DNA of 64,000 nt. Origin: Paraburkholderia podalyriae (GTDB taxonomy: Bacteria; Pseudomonadota; Gammaproteobacteria; Burkholderiales; Burkholderiaceae). Below are positions 24,181 to 31,900 of this stretch, piece after piece. The position numbers were made by a program, and so were the translations under genes. Position 1 is the stretch's first letter. Each line of letters opens with the position of its first letter. Location of the stretch: NCBI RefSeq assembly GCF_014397785.1, contig NZ_VZQQ01000033.1:1-64000 (forward strand), given 5' to 3'. The notes under the pieces are model-generated. The model saw only the letters and a list, made by a program, of their open reading frames with translations. It was not told the DNA's origin and did no database searches.

Positions 24181-25188
24181 ATGGAAGAAGGCGCAATTTC
24201 AGTATATACATTTATGGATTCGGAACTCTGGTTGTCGGACCCTGAAACGGCTTATGCCGAATGGCAACGCGCCGAGGCGACCGGTGCGGATAGGCGCGCG
24301 TTTGCCGAGCGCTCCATCGTTCAGCATCGCTCGATGTTTGCCCGCTTCCATCGCTATCTCGGCAGCCGTGGCATTACCCTGGTGGACTTTGGCACTGACC
24401 ACATCGACGGCTTCTTTGCTGACCTCGACCGCGATTGCGAACCGGGTACGTCGACGCGCCTGCGTTATCTCAAGCTGATGGATCGGCTCTCGCGCCATCT
24501 TTCGCTGCTGGGTCTGCGCACCGATAACCCTGCTGCAAGCCTCCTGCCGCGCGAACATTGGCCAGACGACGAGCCGATGCCGGTCTTTCTATGGCCAAAC
24601 GAAGATGCGCGGCTTCAGGACGTCTGCCGCACAGCGACCTTCGAGTCGTTCAAGGAACTGCGTAATTGCGCGGTCGTGGCGCTGTTGCTTGCCACTGGTA
24701 TCACGGCGGCCGAACTCAGCGCCCTGAGCGTGGACGATCTCGACGCAGGAGGGTCAAGAGTCAGCGTGTACGTGAGAAAGCGTGGGCCGCGCTTTGCGCG
24801 CCGCGTGCCCGTCGACGGGTTTGCGCTTGAGATCGTGAGTGAGTATGGGAAGGCGCGCGCCGCACTTCCGGCGTCGGACGGTCTGCTATTCATAGCGACG
24901 GCCGGCGGCAAGCCATTGAAGCCTGCAACGCTGGGGCAGTGCGTGCGGAGTGCGTTACGCGCTGCCGGCGCCGCGGCCGCTGACGAAAGTCCGCGGTTGT
25001 TGCGCAACACATATGGTCGCAGGCACCTTCTGCAAGGCAAGACAAACGAACAGGTGAGTAACCTTATGGGCCTGTCCAGTCATAGGACGGCTACCCGGCT
25101 GCGCGAGACAATTTTTAACGCTGGTGAAATGGATGACCAGCAAGGAGGGGGTGCCGACGTAAGTCCGACGTGCGGGGCGCTCCCTTGA
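24181..25188 (+). CDS. Tyrosine-recombinase-fold protein lacking catalytic residues
   Basis: The 335-residue protein has an N-terminal SAM-like domain (about 45-130, RYLGSRGITLVDFGTDHIDG) and a C-terminal tyrosine-recombinase catalytic fold (about 150-310: LRNCAVVALLLATGITAAEL and SPRLLRNTYGRRHLLQG). Aligned by eye with XerC/D-type enzymes, the first catalytic Arg is Thr175, the HxxR His is Arg272 (Arg275 is kept), the following His/Trp is Leu298, and the nucleophile Tyr position is Leu307. It probably binds DNA but should not cut it. A hairpin touches its start. Related integrase-like proteins occur in Burkholderia, but I cannot name this one. Confidence 0.75.
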   Translation: MEEGAISVYTFMDSELWLSDPETAYAEWQRAEATGADRRAFAERSIVQHRSMFARFHRYLGSRGITLVDFGTDHIDGFFADLDRDCEPGTSTRLRYLKLMDRLSRHLSLLGLRTDNPAASLLPREHWPDDEPMPVFLWPNEDARLQDVCRTATFESFKELRNCAVVALLLATGITAAELSALSVDDLDAGGSRVSVYVRKRGPRFARRVPVDGFALEIVSEYGKARAALPASDGLLFIATAGGKPLKPATLGQCVRSALRAAGAAAADESPRLLRNTYGRRHLLQGKTNEQVSNLMGLSSHRTATRLRETIFNAGEMDDQQGGGADVSPTCGALP

Positions 25189-25204
25189 CTTTGGCCACCG
25201 CCGC

Positions 25205-25255
25205 GTAGCCTGGTGTGTGAACCGTACACGGGGTACGGCCACACTTCCGGGCTAC
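25205..25255. promoter_or_regulatory. Large imperfect dyad directly before the 25260 start codon
   Basis: GTAGCC (25205-25210) pairs with GGCTAC (25250-25255), and CCGTAC (25222-25227) with GTACGG (25233-25238), both about the same centre; GTGTG and CACAC pair with a three-base offset. It ends four bases before the ATG, similar in placement to the hairpin in front of the recombinase-like gene. Confidence 0.5.
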
Positions 25256-25259
25256 AGCC

Positions 25260-25715
25260 ATGATCTATAAAAGCGCGTTCAAGGACATCATTTACCCGGC
25301 ACAGAACCGGGAGCCGCGCGCCACCCGATACCGCATCGTGCTCACGAAAAACTCAAAGCTGGTTCGTGCGATCGTTCATCTTGTAGCCAACGAACCGACG
25401 CAACCGCATTCCACCGAGCTCGACACGGCGCTCGACGTCATTCTCAACCGGATCATTGATGCAGAACTGATTGGCGTGCGCCACGACTGCGTCCGGCTGG
25501 TCGTTCAGGCCGATGCGCAGCTGACGGAGTACCCGGTCACCTTCAACGCGCTGGATGTTGCGCGCCCCGGCAGTGTGGCCGGGCGGCCGGCGACTACGTC
25601 GGATCAGCCCATGCACATCCGCTCGCTCGATGTCGTTGGCGGGTCCGTCGCGTTCTATGTTGATCGGCAAGGCGGAAAACCGGTCAGCCCCAGCGTCGCA
25701 GGGATGCTCCGATGA
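25260..25715 (+). CDS. Hypothetical protein, 151 aa
   Basis: I do not recognise this protein. It looks genuinely coding: balanced composition, alternating beta-like segments (RYRIVLTKNSKLVRAIVHLV, VRLVVQADAQLTEYPVTFNA, VVGGSVAFYVDR) and good third-position GC. No membrane helix or signal peptide. The only upstream structure is a large dyad ending four bases before the ATG. Its stop overlaps the next start (ATGA), so it is translated together with the 113-residue protein. It appears to belong to one unit with the recombinase-like gene 71 bases upstream. Confidence 0.65.
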   Translation: MIYKSAFKDIIYPAQNREPRATRYRIVLTKNSKLVRAIVHLVANEPTQPHSTELDTALDVILNRIIDAELIGVRHDCVRLVVQADAQLTEYPVTFNALDVARPGSVAGRPATTSDQPMHIRSLDVVGGSVAFYVDRQGGKPVSPSVAGMLR

Positions 25716-26053
25716 GTGCGCCGCGCCCCCGCTACGCCGTCGGTCGATGGGAGTCCCTGTGGGCGAGCCACCCGTACATGTCGCAACGAATACTGATGGA
25801 CCTTCCTGCCCGAAAAGTCATCGCCGGCGAACACCGCTACGACAAGGAATGGCACTACATGAGCTTGCCGGACCTTGAGTACATGCAACAAATACTGAAC
25901 GAGACCTTCGGCGACATCTTCGACGAGCCGCAGGAGTACGACTTCAAGTTGATCGATGAACCGCCGTACTGGGCCGTCTATCCGTGGCCGTGGCCATGGG
26001 TCCCGGCGCTGACCGACGACGAAGGAGATGTTCAGGATAAGGGCGACGAATAA
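25712..26053 (+). CDS. Hypothetical protein, 113 aa, aromatic and acidic
   Basis: Unrecognised. Residues 14-60 are rich in Trp, Tyr and His (RWESLWASHPYM, YDKEWHYMSLPDLEYMQQIL). The C-terminal half contains PPYWAVYPWPWPWVPAL followed by a strongly acidic tail. Such composition suggests a small soluble protein that binds a partner or mimics nucleic-acid charge; this is speculation. Start fixed by ATGA overlap with the preceding gene. Confidence 0.65.
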   Translation: MSAPRPRYAVGRWESLWASHPYMSQRILMDLPARKVIAGEHRYDKEWHYMSLPDLEYMQQILNETFGDIFDEPQEYDFKLIDEPPYWAVYPWPWPWVPALTDDEGDVQDKGDE

Positions 26054-26135
26054 TCCTCCACGGCAACGCGAGCGGGCGGATCAGCCGCAGGTGGGCGAGA
26101 ATTAGCCGCCGCACGAAGGGCGTGGCGAACATTTG

Positions 26136-26450
26136 ATGAGGCATGAATTGACAACCAGCGATACCCTACTGCAATTTGTCGTGACCCGAGACGACGTCTT
26201 CACCTTCGATCACGGCGAGATCTTCGGCACCATGTACCCGTCGCACGACAAGATCGGGCTTGATGAATGGGTCTGGCGGCTCTCGAAGACGGTCATCAAC
26301 CGCGTGCGCGATGGCGCCGGCGAACTGCTTGGGGTAAAGGCCGAGACGGTGGTCATCAGCGAGGGCTACGCCGGCACGGCCGCCGAGGCGGCGTACGACA
26401 TGCGCGCCTGTCTGCATCGCCAGATCGAGAAAGCCGGGCAGGACGCTTAG
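26136..26450 (+). CDS. Hypothetical protein, 104 aa (possibly DUF3022-like)
   Basis: A small soluble protein: VVTRDDVFTFDHGEIFGTMY, KIGLDEWVWRLSKTVINRVR, VKAETVVISEGYAGTAAEAA. It may belong to a Burkholderia-restricted DUF (DUF3022 came to mind), but I am not sure. ATG 26136 follows an in-frame TTG at 26133; no strong ribosome site is visible, the nearest purine run being GAAGGG about 20 bases upstream. It lies 82 bases after the previous gene and ends before an inverted repeat at 26485. Confidence 0.6.
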   Translation: MRHELTTSDTLLQFVVTRDDVFTFDHGEIFGTMYPSHDKIGLDEWVWRLSKTVINRVRDGAGELLGVKAETVVISEGYAGTAAEAAYDMRACLHRQIEKAGQDA

Positions 26451-26484
26451 CGGCGCTCCGCAGCCTTGTTCTCGCCCACAATCG

Positions 26485-26520
26485 ATCGCCGTCCCTACGT
26501 CCTAGTAACAGGACGGCGAT
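26485..26520. repeat. 10-bp perfect inverted repeat (ATCGCCGTCC / GGACGGCGAT)
   Basis: Arms at 26485-26494 and 26511-26520 with a 16-base spacer. It lies 34 bases after the stop of the last small gene of the module and just before an epoxide hydrolase remnant. There is no T-run, so it is either a non-canonical terminator or a boundary or recognition site. Confidence 0.6.
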
Positions 26521-26542
26521 GGCATGCAGTTGACTCGCGAGG

Positions 26543-27033
26543 ATGCGAAAGGCGAGGCTTCAAGACAAGTTCTATATGTTCGAGCAAACTCGGGCCGACG
26601 CCGACGAAATCTGGGCCAACGCAGCGGTGACCGTTCCCGGCATTCTGTATTGGGCATCGGGTACCGCGCCAGCTGGCCAGCAGTGGAGTCCAATGGATCC
26701 GGCTCGAAGCCTTCATCGTACTGCCCCTGGACCGTTGCCTTCGTGGGCCCCAACGGACTATGTCGCGCATAACATCGCGGAATTTCAGCGTACCGGATTC
26801 CACGGAGGGTTGAATTACTACCGCGCGGCATTCAGCCGTCGTTTTTTATCTGGGGCAAGGCGGACGGTCCGAAAGAGCTATATCCACTTAGCCTCGACGA
26901 CCTTCGCGCCGGCTTACCGGGCCTTGTAGGAGGACTCGAACTCGATAACGTGGGACATTGGGTTCAGCATGAGGCCGCCTCCGATGTCAGCGATCAACTG
27001 CTGAAGTTCGTGCGTACCGTTGATCTCACATGA
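26543..27033 (+). pseudogene. Epoxide hydrolase (alpha/beta hydrolase) remnant
   Basis: The first frame reads WAPTDYVAHNIAEFQRTGFH and GGLNYYRA, the cap-domain signature of epoxide hydrolases. After a disruption near 26835 another frame continues QPSFFIWGKADGPKELYPLS, then LDNVGHWVQHEAASDVSD with the catalytic histidine, to a stop at 27031-27033. The N-terminal half with the oxyanion hole and nucleophile Asp is missing, so the gene is dead. It marks material that was rearranged when the neighbouring module arrived. Confidence 0.8.
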
Positions 27034-27438
27034 TCGTTTCGGACACTGTCCGGTGTAGTCTCTGCTCCAGGCTCCGTTTAATCGAGCGAAGAAAATGGCG
27101 GCGTAACGGAAGCTGACGGGAGTCTTCAATGACCCTGGTACTCAAAGAATGGACATCGACCAACAGGGCCACCGGTTGTCCGCGTTGGGTCGCGTGTCGC
27201 CGACCGCAGGCTTCCGATGATTCATGCCTCGTATGCCGATTGCATGAGGCAGTGACCGGCCAGTTCCGGACGTTCATCGACGGGAGAGCGGAGACTTTCG
27301 AACGGCTGGCTGCCGCCGAGACCGGCCGGTCCCTGACGCCATCTCCGTGTTAGCGCATGTCCTGGCATGCTGCGCGTGAGCAAGGTAGGCCACCGCCCGC
27401 CCGGGCACGACTCGCGTTTCGGCTCCGCCTGCGAAGAC
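27034..27438. other. Gene-free stretch between remnant and RES gene
   Basis: One plus-strand frame of 74 codons (27129-27353; cysteine-containing, CRRPQASDDSCLVCRLH) is open but has no family signature or good ribosome site. I would not call it a gene. Confidence 0.35.
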
Positions 27439-28149
27439 TTACGGAGCGTCGCGGGCGGGCGGATCCGTGCGCATGGAATCGTCACGAAAACGGGCGTAGA
27501 TCTCGGATTCGACGAATCGCGTGATCACCACTTTCGCGTGCTCGAACAGCTCCGTGCCGGCCCAGTCAGCGAGCGCAAGCGCGGGATAGCCTTTCACACG
27601 GCGGGATGGATAGACGAAGCCATCGGGCCGATCGGCCGAAGGCATCGTCAGCATCGCCTCGCGGAGCCGCTCGCCAAACAGTTGACACGCCGCGCAATCG
27701 CCTTCGGAGATCATGTCGTGAACACCGAGCCGGCTGCTATGGTCCTCGCCAAGGTTCCACAGACGGAGCGGCCGCGTAAACCTGATATACGCGAGTACGC
27801 CGTCCTCTTCAGCCCGGCGCGTGATATGGAAGCCGGTTCCCGGACCACGATTGTTCAGCACCAACCGGCCTTCCCACGCGGCCACGAGGCTGTCCATCCC
27901 CAGATACAGCCAGGTAAAGGGAAGGCGCTGATCGGCGCCGGCGGTTTCGGGCGCCGGGCCGAAGCGGCCCGACATGAACGGCGACGCCGTTGGAATGTAT
28001 TTCGGGTCGGTGACAGCGCGTACAAAAACGCGGTCGGCTTCGTAGGTGTAATGCTGCCCCCTGAGGGCCTGCAGGATCGGTGCTGTGGTCGGGACCCTTT
28101 CGCCCACTCGCAGCAACCGTTCCACTTCCGATTGTTTGTGTTCTGACAT
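27439..28149 (-). CDS. RES-domain protein (toxin of a RES/Xre-type pair)
   Basis: The 236-residue protein contains the RES domain (about 40-215): RAVTDPKYIPTASPFMSGRF with the NAD-pocket arginines, FTWLYLGMDSLVAAWE, and FVYPSRRVKGYPALAL with the conserved serine. RES toxins degrade or ADP-ribosylate with NAD+ and halt growth unless held by their antitoxin. It is longer than minimal RES toxins (about 150-180 residues). It starts 15 bases after the upstream antitoxin-like gene, in the usual antitoxin-first order. Confidence 0.82.
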   Translation of the reverse strand: MSEHKQSEVERLLRVGERVPTTAPILQALRGQHYTYEADRVFVRAVTDPKYIPTASPFMSGRFGPAPETAGADQRLPFTWLYLGMDSLVAAWEGRLVLNNRGPGTGFHITRRAEEDGVLAYIRFTRPLRLWNLGEDHSSRLGVHDMISEGDCAACQLFGERLREAMLTMPSADRPDGFVYPSRRVKGYPALALADWAGTELFEHAKVVITRFVESEIYARFRDDSMRTDPPARDAP

Positions 28150-28164
28150 TGGATTGTCTGGTGC

Positions 28165-28839
28165 TCAATCCAGGTCAGCCACCTCCATCCTCGCCAGGGC
28201 GCTGATCCTGTCGAGCCGTGCCTTGAGCGGAAGCGACAGCATCCGGGCCTGCTCTGGCGCCACGGTCCGCCGGTCCTCGAACGCCATTCCCGCGAGGACT
28301 TCCGCAGGCGACAGCTCATTCAGCGACTCCTGCTCGGACATGAAGAAGGTGTTGACCTGAATCCGTGAATTGCTGCGGAGGATTTCGAGCAGATGCGGGA
28401 GATGCGAAGGCACGTCGGCGGTGAACTGCCAGGCGGGATATGCGCGGCCATTCTTCTTGCCGGGCGGCACCACGCTGTAGAACTGCGCATGGTCACCGCG
28501 ATAGAGCGTGCTCTTCGACATACCGGTGTGCTCGATTACCTCCTCAGGACTCCATCTGGCAACTGGCAAACAGGACGGGCGGGGATCACCGACACGACCG
28601 GTGTCCCGGATCAGCCACTCGGCCAGCCGCGAGGCAATCTCCCGGCGGGCTGCCTCGCTGGACAGGCCGGCGATCTTTCCCGATCCAGGCTTCACCCCGG
28701 CCCGCGCGGATACACCAGCGAGCAGGTCTGCCGCGACCTGCTCGATCAGGGCGTGCTCGTCACCCGTGTACTGTCCGTTCACAAGGGCCCGCAGGTCCGC
28801 TTTTGCGCCTGCGTGGCTGCGTTTGGTTGCCAGTTCCAT
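28165..28839 (-). CDS. Antitoxin-like protein partnered with RES toxin
   Basis: The 224-residue protein has a central helix-turn-helix-like segment (SPEEVIEHTGMSKSTLYRGD). Its C-terminal region (NTFFMSEQESLNELSPAEVL, RRTVAPEQARMLSLPLKARL) recalls the toxin-binding DUF2384 domain of Xre/MbcA antitoxins. It is larger than classic Xre antitoxins (about 150). AGGAG precedes the ATG. It begins one base after the stop of the 203-residue gene and ends 15 before RES, so all three are one operon. The antitoxin role is inferred from order and the C-terminal motif. Confidence 0.7.
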   Translation of the reverse strand: MELATKRSHAGAKADLRALVNGQYTGDEHALIEQVAADLLAGVSARAGVKPGSGKIAGLSSEAARREIASRLAEWLIRDTGRVGDPRPSCLPVARWSPEEVIEHTGMSKSTLYRGDHAQFYSVVPPGKKNGRAYPAWQFTADVPSHLPHLLEILRSNSRIQVNTFFMSEQESLNELSPAEVLAGMAFEDRRTVAPEQARMLSLPLKARLDRISALARMEVADLD

Positions 28840-28840
28840 T

Positions 28841-29452
28841 TCAACTCCTGCTCAGCAATCCAGGGGGCGCGCCGACAGGCGCGAGCATGCGGGACCGGGA
28901 CGCGATACTCCGGCTATGGAAGGGATGCGCGTGCGGCAGGCGAACTTGCTGTCCGCAACTGAAAATCAGCCGGCCGGCCGCTTCCCGGTGAAGCACGCTG
29001 GCCACGACGTCGAGACCACGCCGTGCGACGGGCAAGCCGAGCGTGCGTCGGGGAGCGCGACTCGCGCCGAGTGGCCGCAAAAACGCGTTCCTCGTGGCGA
29101 AGCTGACCGCCTGACCACGACGACCACCACAAATGACCTGCTCGCAATACTCGAGGTAACGGTTGTATGTAGTCTGCAGGACGCCTGCCCGTACCGGCAC
29201 GACGCGCCCGGTCTGCGGCAGCATGCGGTCCAGCTGGGCCAGGCGCTCACGCTTGATGGCCAGCCGCTCCACGCGGAGAGCAAGAATCCTTTCGATGAGC
29301 TGCTCGCGTTCGGGGGACGCGTCCAGCTGCCGCACTTCCGCGAGCAGAAGGTCGGTCTGTGCAATGGCCTCGTCCAGCGGCGCAACGGCGAGTCGCCTCG
29401 CGTGCCTCACTTCGAGCCGCGAAAGCTGGATCTCGTCATCCCAGTTCAGCAT
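28841..29452 (-). CDS. Hypothetical protein, first gene of the RES operon
   Basis: The 203-residue product begins MLNWDDEIQLSRLEVRHARR. A charged helical region follows (about 25-85: LLLAEVRQLDASPEREQLIE, RVERLAIKRERLAQLDRML), likely coiled coil. The C-terminal half is arginine-rich, basic and low in acidic residues. GGGGGAG lies before the ATG at 29450-29452. I do not recognise the family. The basic tail and its place directly behind phased operator-like repeats suggest a DNA-binding autoregulator; the last 50 residues look less like conserved protein, so the 3' part could be out of its original frame. Confidence 0.55.
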   Translation of the reverse strand: MLNWDDEIQLSRLEVRHARRLAVAPLDEAIAQTDLLLAEVRQLDASPEREQLIERILALRVERLAIKRERLAQLDRMLPQTGRVVPVRAGVLQTTYNRYLEYCEQVICGGRRGQAVSFATRNAFLRPLGASRAPRRTLGLPVARRGLDVVASVLHREAAGRLIFSCGQQVRLPHAHPFHSRSIASRSRMLAPVGAPPGLLSRS

Positions 29453-29484
29453 GGTTCTCCCCCGCGGGGTTTCGGGTACGTGGG

Positions 29485-29537
29485 TCCCATTATAGCAAGG
29501 TTTTTTCCCATTTGTCCCATCTTTTCCCATTTTTCCC
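29485..29537 (-). promoter_or_regulatory. Promoter with phased ATGGGA repeats before the RES operon
   Basis: On the minus strand a perfect TATAAT (29494-29489) lies 37 bases upstream of the ATG at 29452. ATGGGA occurs at 29530-29525, 29520-29515, 29511-29506 and 29490-29485, spaced 10, 9 and 21 bases, with a partial GGGA at 29537. The three upstream copies fall on one face of the helix and cover the -35 region, where no TTGACA-like box is visible. This suggests an activator-dependent or autorepressed promoter. Confidence 0.6.
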
Positions 29538-29670
29538 GGACGCCGTTCGCTTATCGACGGGCCATTTAATGTCAACGTCCTCTGCCACGTTCCGCCCGTC
29601 GCGGACCCGGCGCGCGAGGCCCCTTGGCTCAAGTTATCTGAAGCCGCATTTCGCGCGTTTCCATGCCCAG

Positions 29671-30045
29671 CCGCCAACGGCGCTCGGCGTGGGGTACGCA
29701 AGCTTTGTTGACGACTACGCGATGTTGACGATGCTGTTAGAAGAACGCCCAGCTGCCGTGAGCTTTCATTTCGGGCTGCCACCGTCGCAAAAATTGCCGC
29801 GCTGCGCGACGCCGGCATTGTGCTGATGGCGACGGCTACCAATCCGGACGAAGCGGGCCAGATTGCCGCAGCCGGAATCGATGCCATTGTTGCGCAAGGG
29901 ATCGAGGCAGGCGGCCACCGCGGCATGTTTGATCCGGCGTTGGAGGACGAACGGCTTGGTTCTATGGCTCTCGTCCGATTGCAGCTGCGCGAAACATCAC
30001 TGCCCGTGATTGCCGCAGGTGGGATCATGGACGGCGCGTGTATCA
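29671..30045 (+). pseudogene. Nitronate monooxygenase remnant
   Basis: One frame reads GVGYASFVDDYAMLTMLLEE then PAAVSFHFGLPP. After a frameshift near 29785 the next reads GIVLMATATNPDEAGQIAAA, IVAQGIEAGGHRGMF and PVIAAGGIMDG, the FMN-binding core of nitronate monooxygenase (2-nitropropane dioxygenase). The N-terminal flavin site and everything after GGIMDG are missing. It lies between the RES operon promoter and the IS630-family element. Confidence 0.8.
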
Positions 30046-30397
30046 CTCGACCATCTTCGAACTGAATGTTGAAAGCTATCGGCGCCGCAAAGCCACCGAC
30101 AAACAGAAGGAGCGGCGCCGTCAATTACCCGCTGACGACCGGATTTCCTGCTTGACGCTATCCAGGCTGCCGAGTTGGTTGCCATACTCGTATGCGAAAT
30201 GGTCTGTTCAATCTCGTCGTTAACAGCGGACTCCTTATCGCTTTCGGATTTCGGGGCATCGAAGTCGACTACGTAAATGGGTGTGCTGCTCGGGCTTTCA
30301 TCGCGAGCGGCTACGTCGAAGGGCGGACATTGAGCCGGTGGTCTCGTGGCGGCCATGAGCCGACGGTCGCGCGGCCCGCTAGATTGAAAGTCATCTA
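30046..30397. other. Gene-free stretch left of the IS630-family element
   Basis: No convincing gene. A minus-strand frame of about 119 codons is open, but its composition is unlike its neighbours and it has no ribosome site. Confidence 0.35.
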
Positions 30398-30423
30398 GTG
30401 TTGTGAGTTAGAAGTTCGTTGAA

Positions 30424-30666
30424 TCAATTTCCTGTTTTCTCCGGAATGACGAAATGCTGATTGAAAAGCCGCTTGGACTCCCGTAGTCCTTCTTCGGTAA
30501 AGATCACGGACTTTGTCTTGTTGACTGGGTCTTCGATGAAGCCTCGTTCGTAGAGTCGGTTCAGCACATCCCAGTCGAAACCTTTCCATGCGCGGTATTG
30601 GTCGTGCAGGGTCAGGTAGAGAAGTGCCAGGGCGACTTCGTCGATTGCATCGGTATTGATATTCAT
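30424..30666 (-). CDS. DUF6429 family protein carried by the IS630 element
   Basis: The 80-residue product (DAIDEVALALLYLTLHDQYR, AWKGFDWDVLNRLYERGFI, DPVNKTKSVIFTEEGL) matches DUF6429, a small winged-helix-like family often found next to transposases. GGGAGGAG lies before the ATG at 30664-30666, which overlaps the transposase stop, so the two are coupled. It may regulate or assist transposition; not known. Confidence 0.75.
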   Translation of the reverse strand: MNINTDAIDEVALALLYLTLHDQYRAWKGFDWDVLNRLYERGFIEDPVNKTKSVIFTEEGLRESKRLFNQHFVIPEKTGN

Positions 30667-31757
30667 GGTGCTCCTCCCGCGGCCTTGCGGACCCGCACAC
30701 AAAACCGTTCGAGGCTGGCCAGGATCGCATCGGCCGACTTGCTCCAGATAAACGGTCGGGGATTGGCGTTATAGATGTCCAGGTAATGGCGGATCGCGTC
30801 TTCGAGTTGACGTGTCGAGCGATGCGTGCCGCGTCGAAGATATTTCTCAGTAAGCGTGGCGAACCAGCGTTCGACCTGGTTAAGCCACGACGCCGAGGTG
30901 GGCGTGAAATGAACATGGAAGCGGGGATGACGAGCGAACCAGGCTTTGATCGAGGGCGTTTTGTGCGTGCCGTAGTTATCCATGACCAGATGCACATCCA
31001 GGTGAGACGGCACACTGCCTTCGATGGTGCGCAGAAAGCGCACAAATTCGCTGCTGCGATGGCGCCGATGGACCTCGCCGATCACTTCACCGGTAGCGAT
31101 GTCCAGCGCCGCGAACAGGGTGGTGGTACCGTGGCGCATGTAATCGTGGGTGCGTCGCTCAGGGATGCCGGGTGCCAGCGGCAACATGGGTTGGGTGCGA
31201 TCGAGCGCCTGAATCTGGCTCTTCTCGTCCACGCACAGCACCATGGCCTTGAGCGGCGGGTCCAGGTAAAGCCCGACGATATCTCGCACCTTGTCGACGA
31301 ACATCGGATCGCTGGAGAGCTTGAACGTTTCCTGTCGATGCGGCTGCAAACCGAAAGCACGCCAGATCCGACTGACCGCCGTCTGCGACAGTTTCATCTC
31401 GTGAGCCATCGCGCGCGTGCTCCAGTGAGTCGCTCCGACAGGCACGGACTCGAGCGTCTTCGCGATGACTGCATCGACGCGCGCGTCATCAATCGTCCTC
31501 GGGGCGCCGGGCCGCGGTGCATCGAGCAGTCCGTCCAGACGATGGATCAGGTACCGCGTGCGCCACTTGGAAACCGTTTGCTGAGTGACCCGCTGTTTGG
31601 CCGCAACCGTCTTGTTGTCCATGCCATCGGCACAGGCCAACACGATGCGCGCCCGCAATGCCAGGGCCTGTGCGGTCTTGCGTCGCATCGTCAGCGCTTG
31701 CAGTTCTTCGCGCTCCGATTCGCTCAGCACGAGTTCCCCTTTGGGCCGTCCGCTCAT
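30663..31757 (-). CDS. IS630-family transposase
   Basis: The 364-residue enzyme has an N-terminal helix-turn-helix (NKTVAAKQRVTQQTVSKWRT) and a second one (STRAMAHEMKLSQTAVSRIW). The DDE core follows, with Asp in MVLCVDEKSQIQAL, Asp in HLVMDNYGTHKTPSIKAW and Glu in WLNQVERWFATLT. All three catalytic residues are present and the frame is unbroken, so this copy could be active. Confidence 0.92.
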   Translation of the reverse strand: MSGRPKGELVLSESEREELQALTMRRKTAQALALRARIVLACADGMDNKTVAAKQRVTQQTVSKWRTRYLIHRLDGLLDAPRPGAPRTIDDARVDAVIAKTLESVPVGATHWSTRAMAHEMKLSQTAVSRIWRAFGLQPHRQETFKLSSDPMFVDKVRDIVGLYLDPPLKAMVLCVDEKSQIQALDRTQPMLPLAPGIPERRTHDYMRHGTTTLFAALDIATGEVIGEVHRRHRSSEFVRFLRTIEGSVPSHLDVHLVMDNYGTHKTPSIKAWFARHPRFHVHFTPTSASWLNQVERWFATLTEKYLRRGTHRSTRQLEDAIRHYLDIYNANPRPFIWSKSADAILASLERFCVRVRKAAGGAP

Positions 31758-31900
31758 CGATGCCTCCTCGTATCAGGTGCCACACAGAGCACTTTAGTAC
31801 GTGATCGGCATCATTCAATGAATTTTCAACTCATGACACTAGCGGGCCTCCGCGGCCGCCCCCGGGCGTGTCTCTCAACAATCACGGAAATGCCGACCGC

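Larger units (their letters stand above)
30398..31839 (-). mobile_element. IS630-family insertion sequence, apparently intact
   Basis: Bounded by TA dinucleotides (30396-30397 and 31840-31841), the IS630 target duplication. The ends match as an imperfect inverted repeat of about 27 bases: GTGTTGTGAGTT at the left against GTGTCATGAGTT at the right end, and TTGAAT closing both. Carries a full transposase and a DUF6429 gene, both on the minus strand. Confidence 0.88.
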
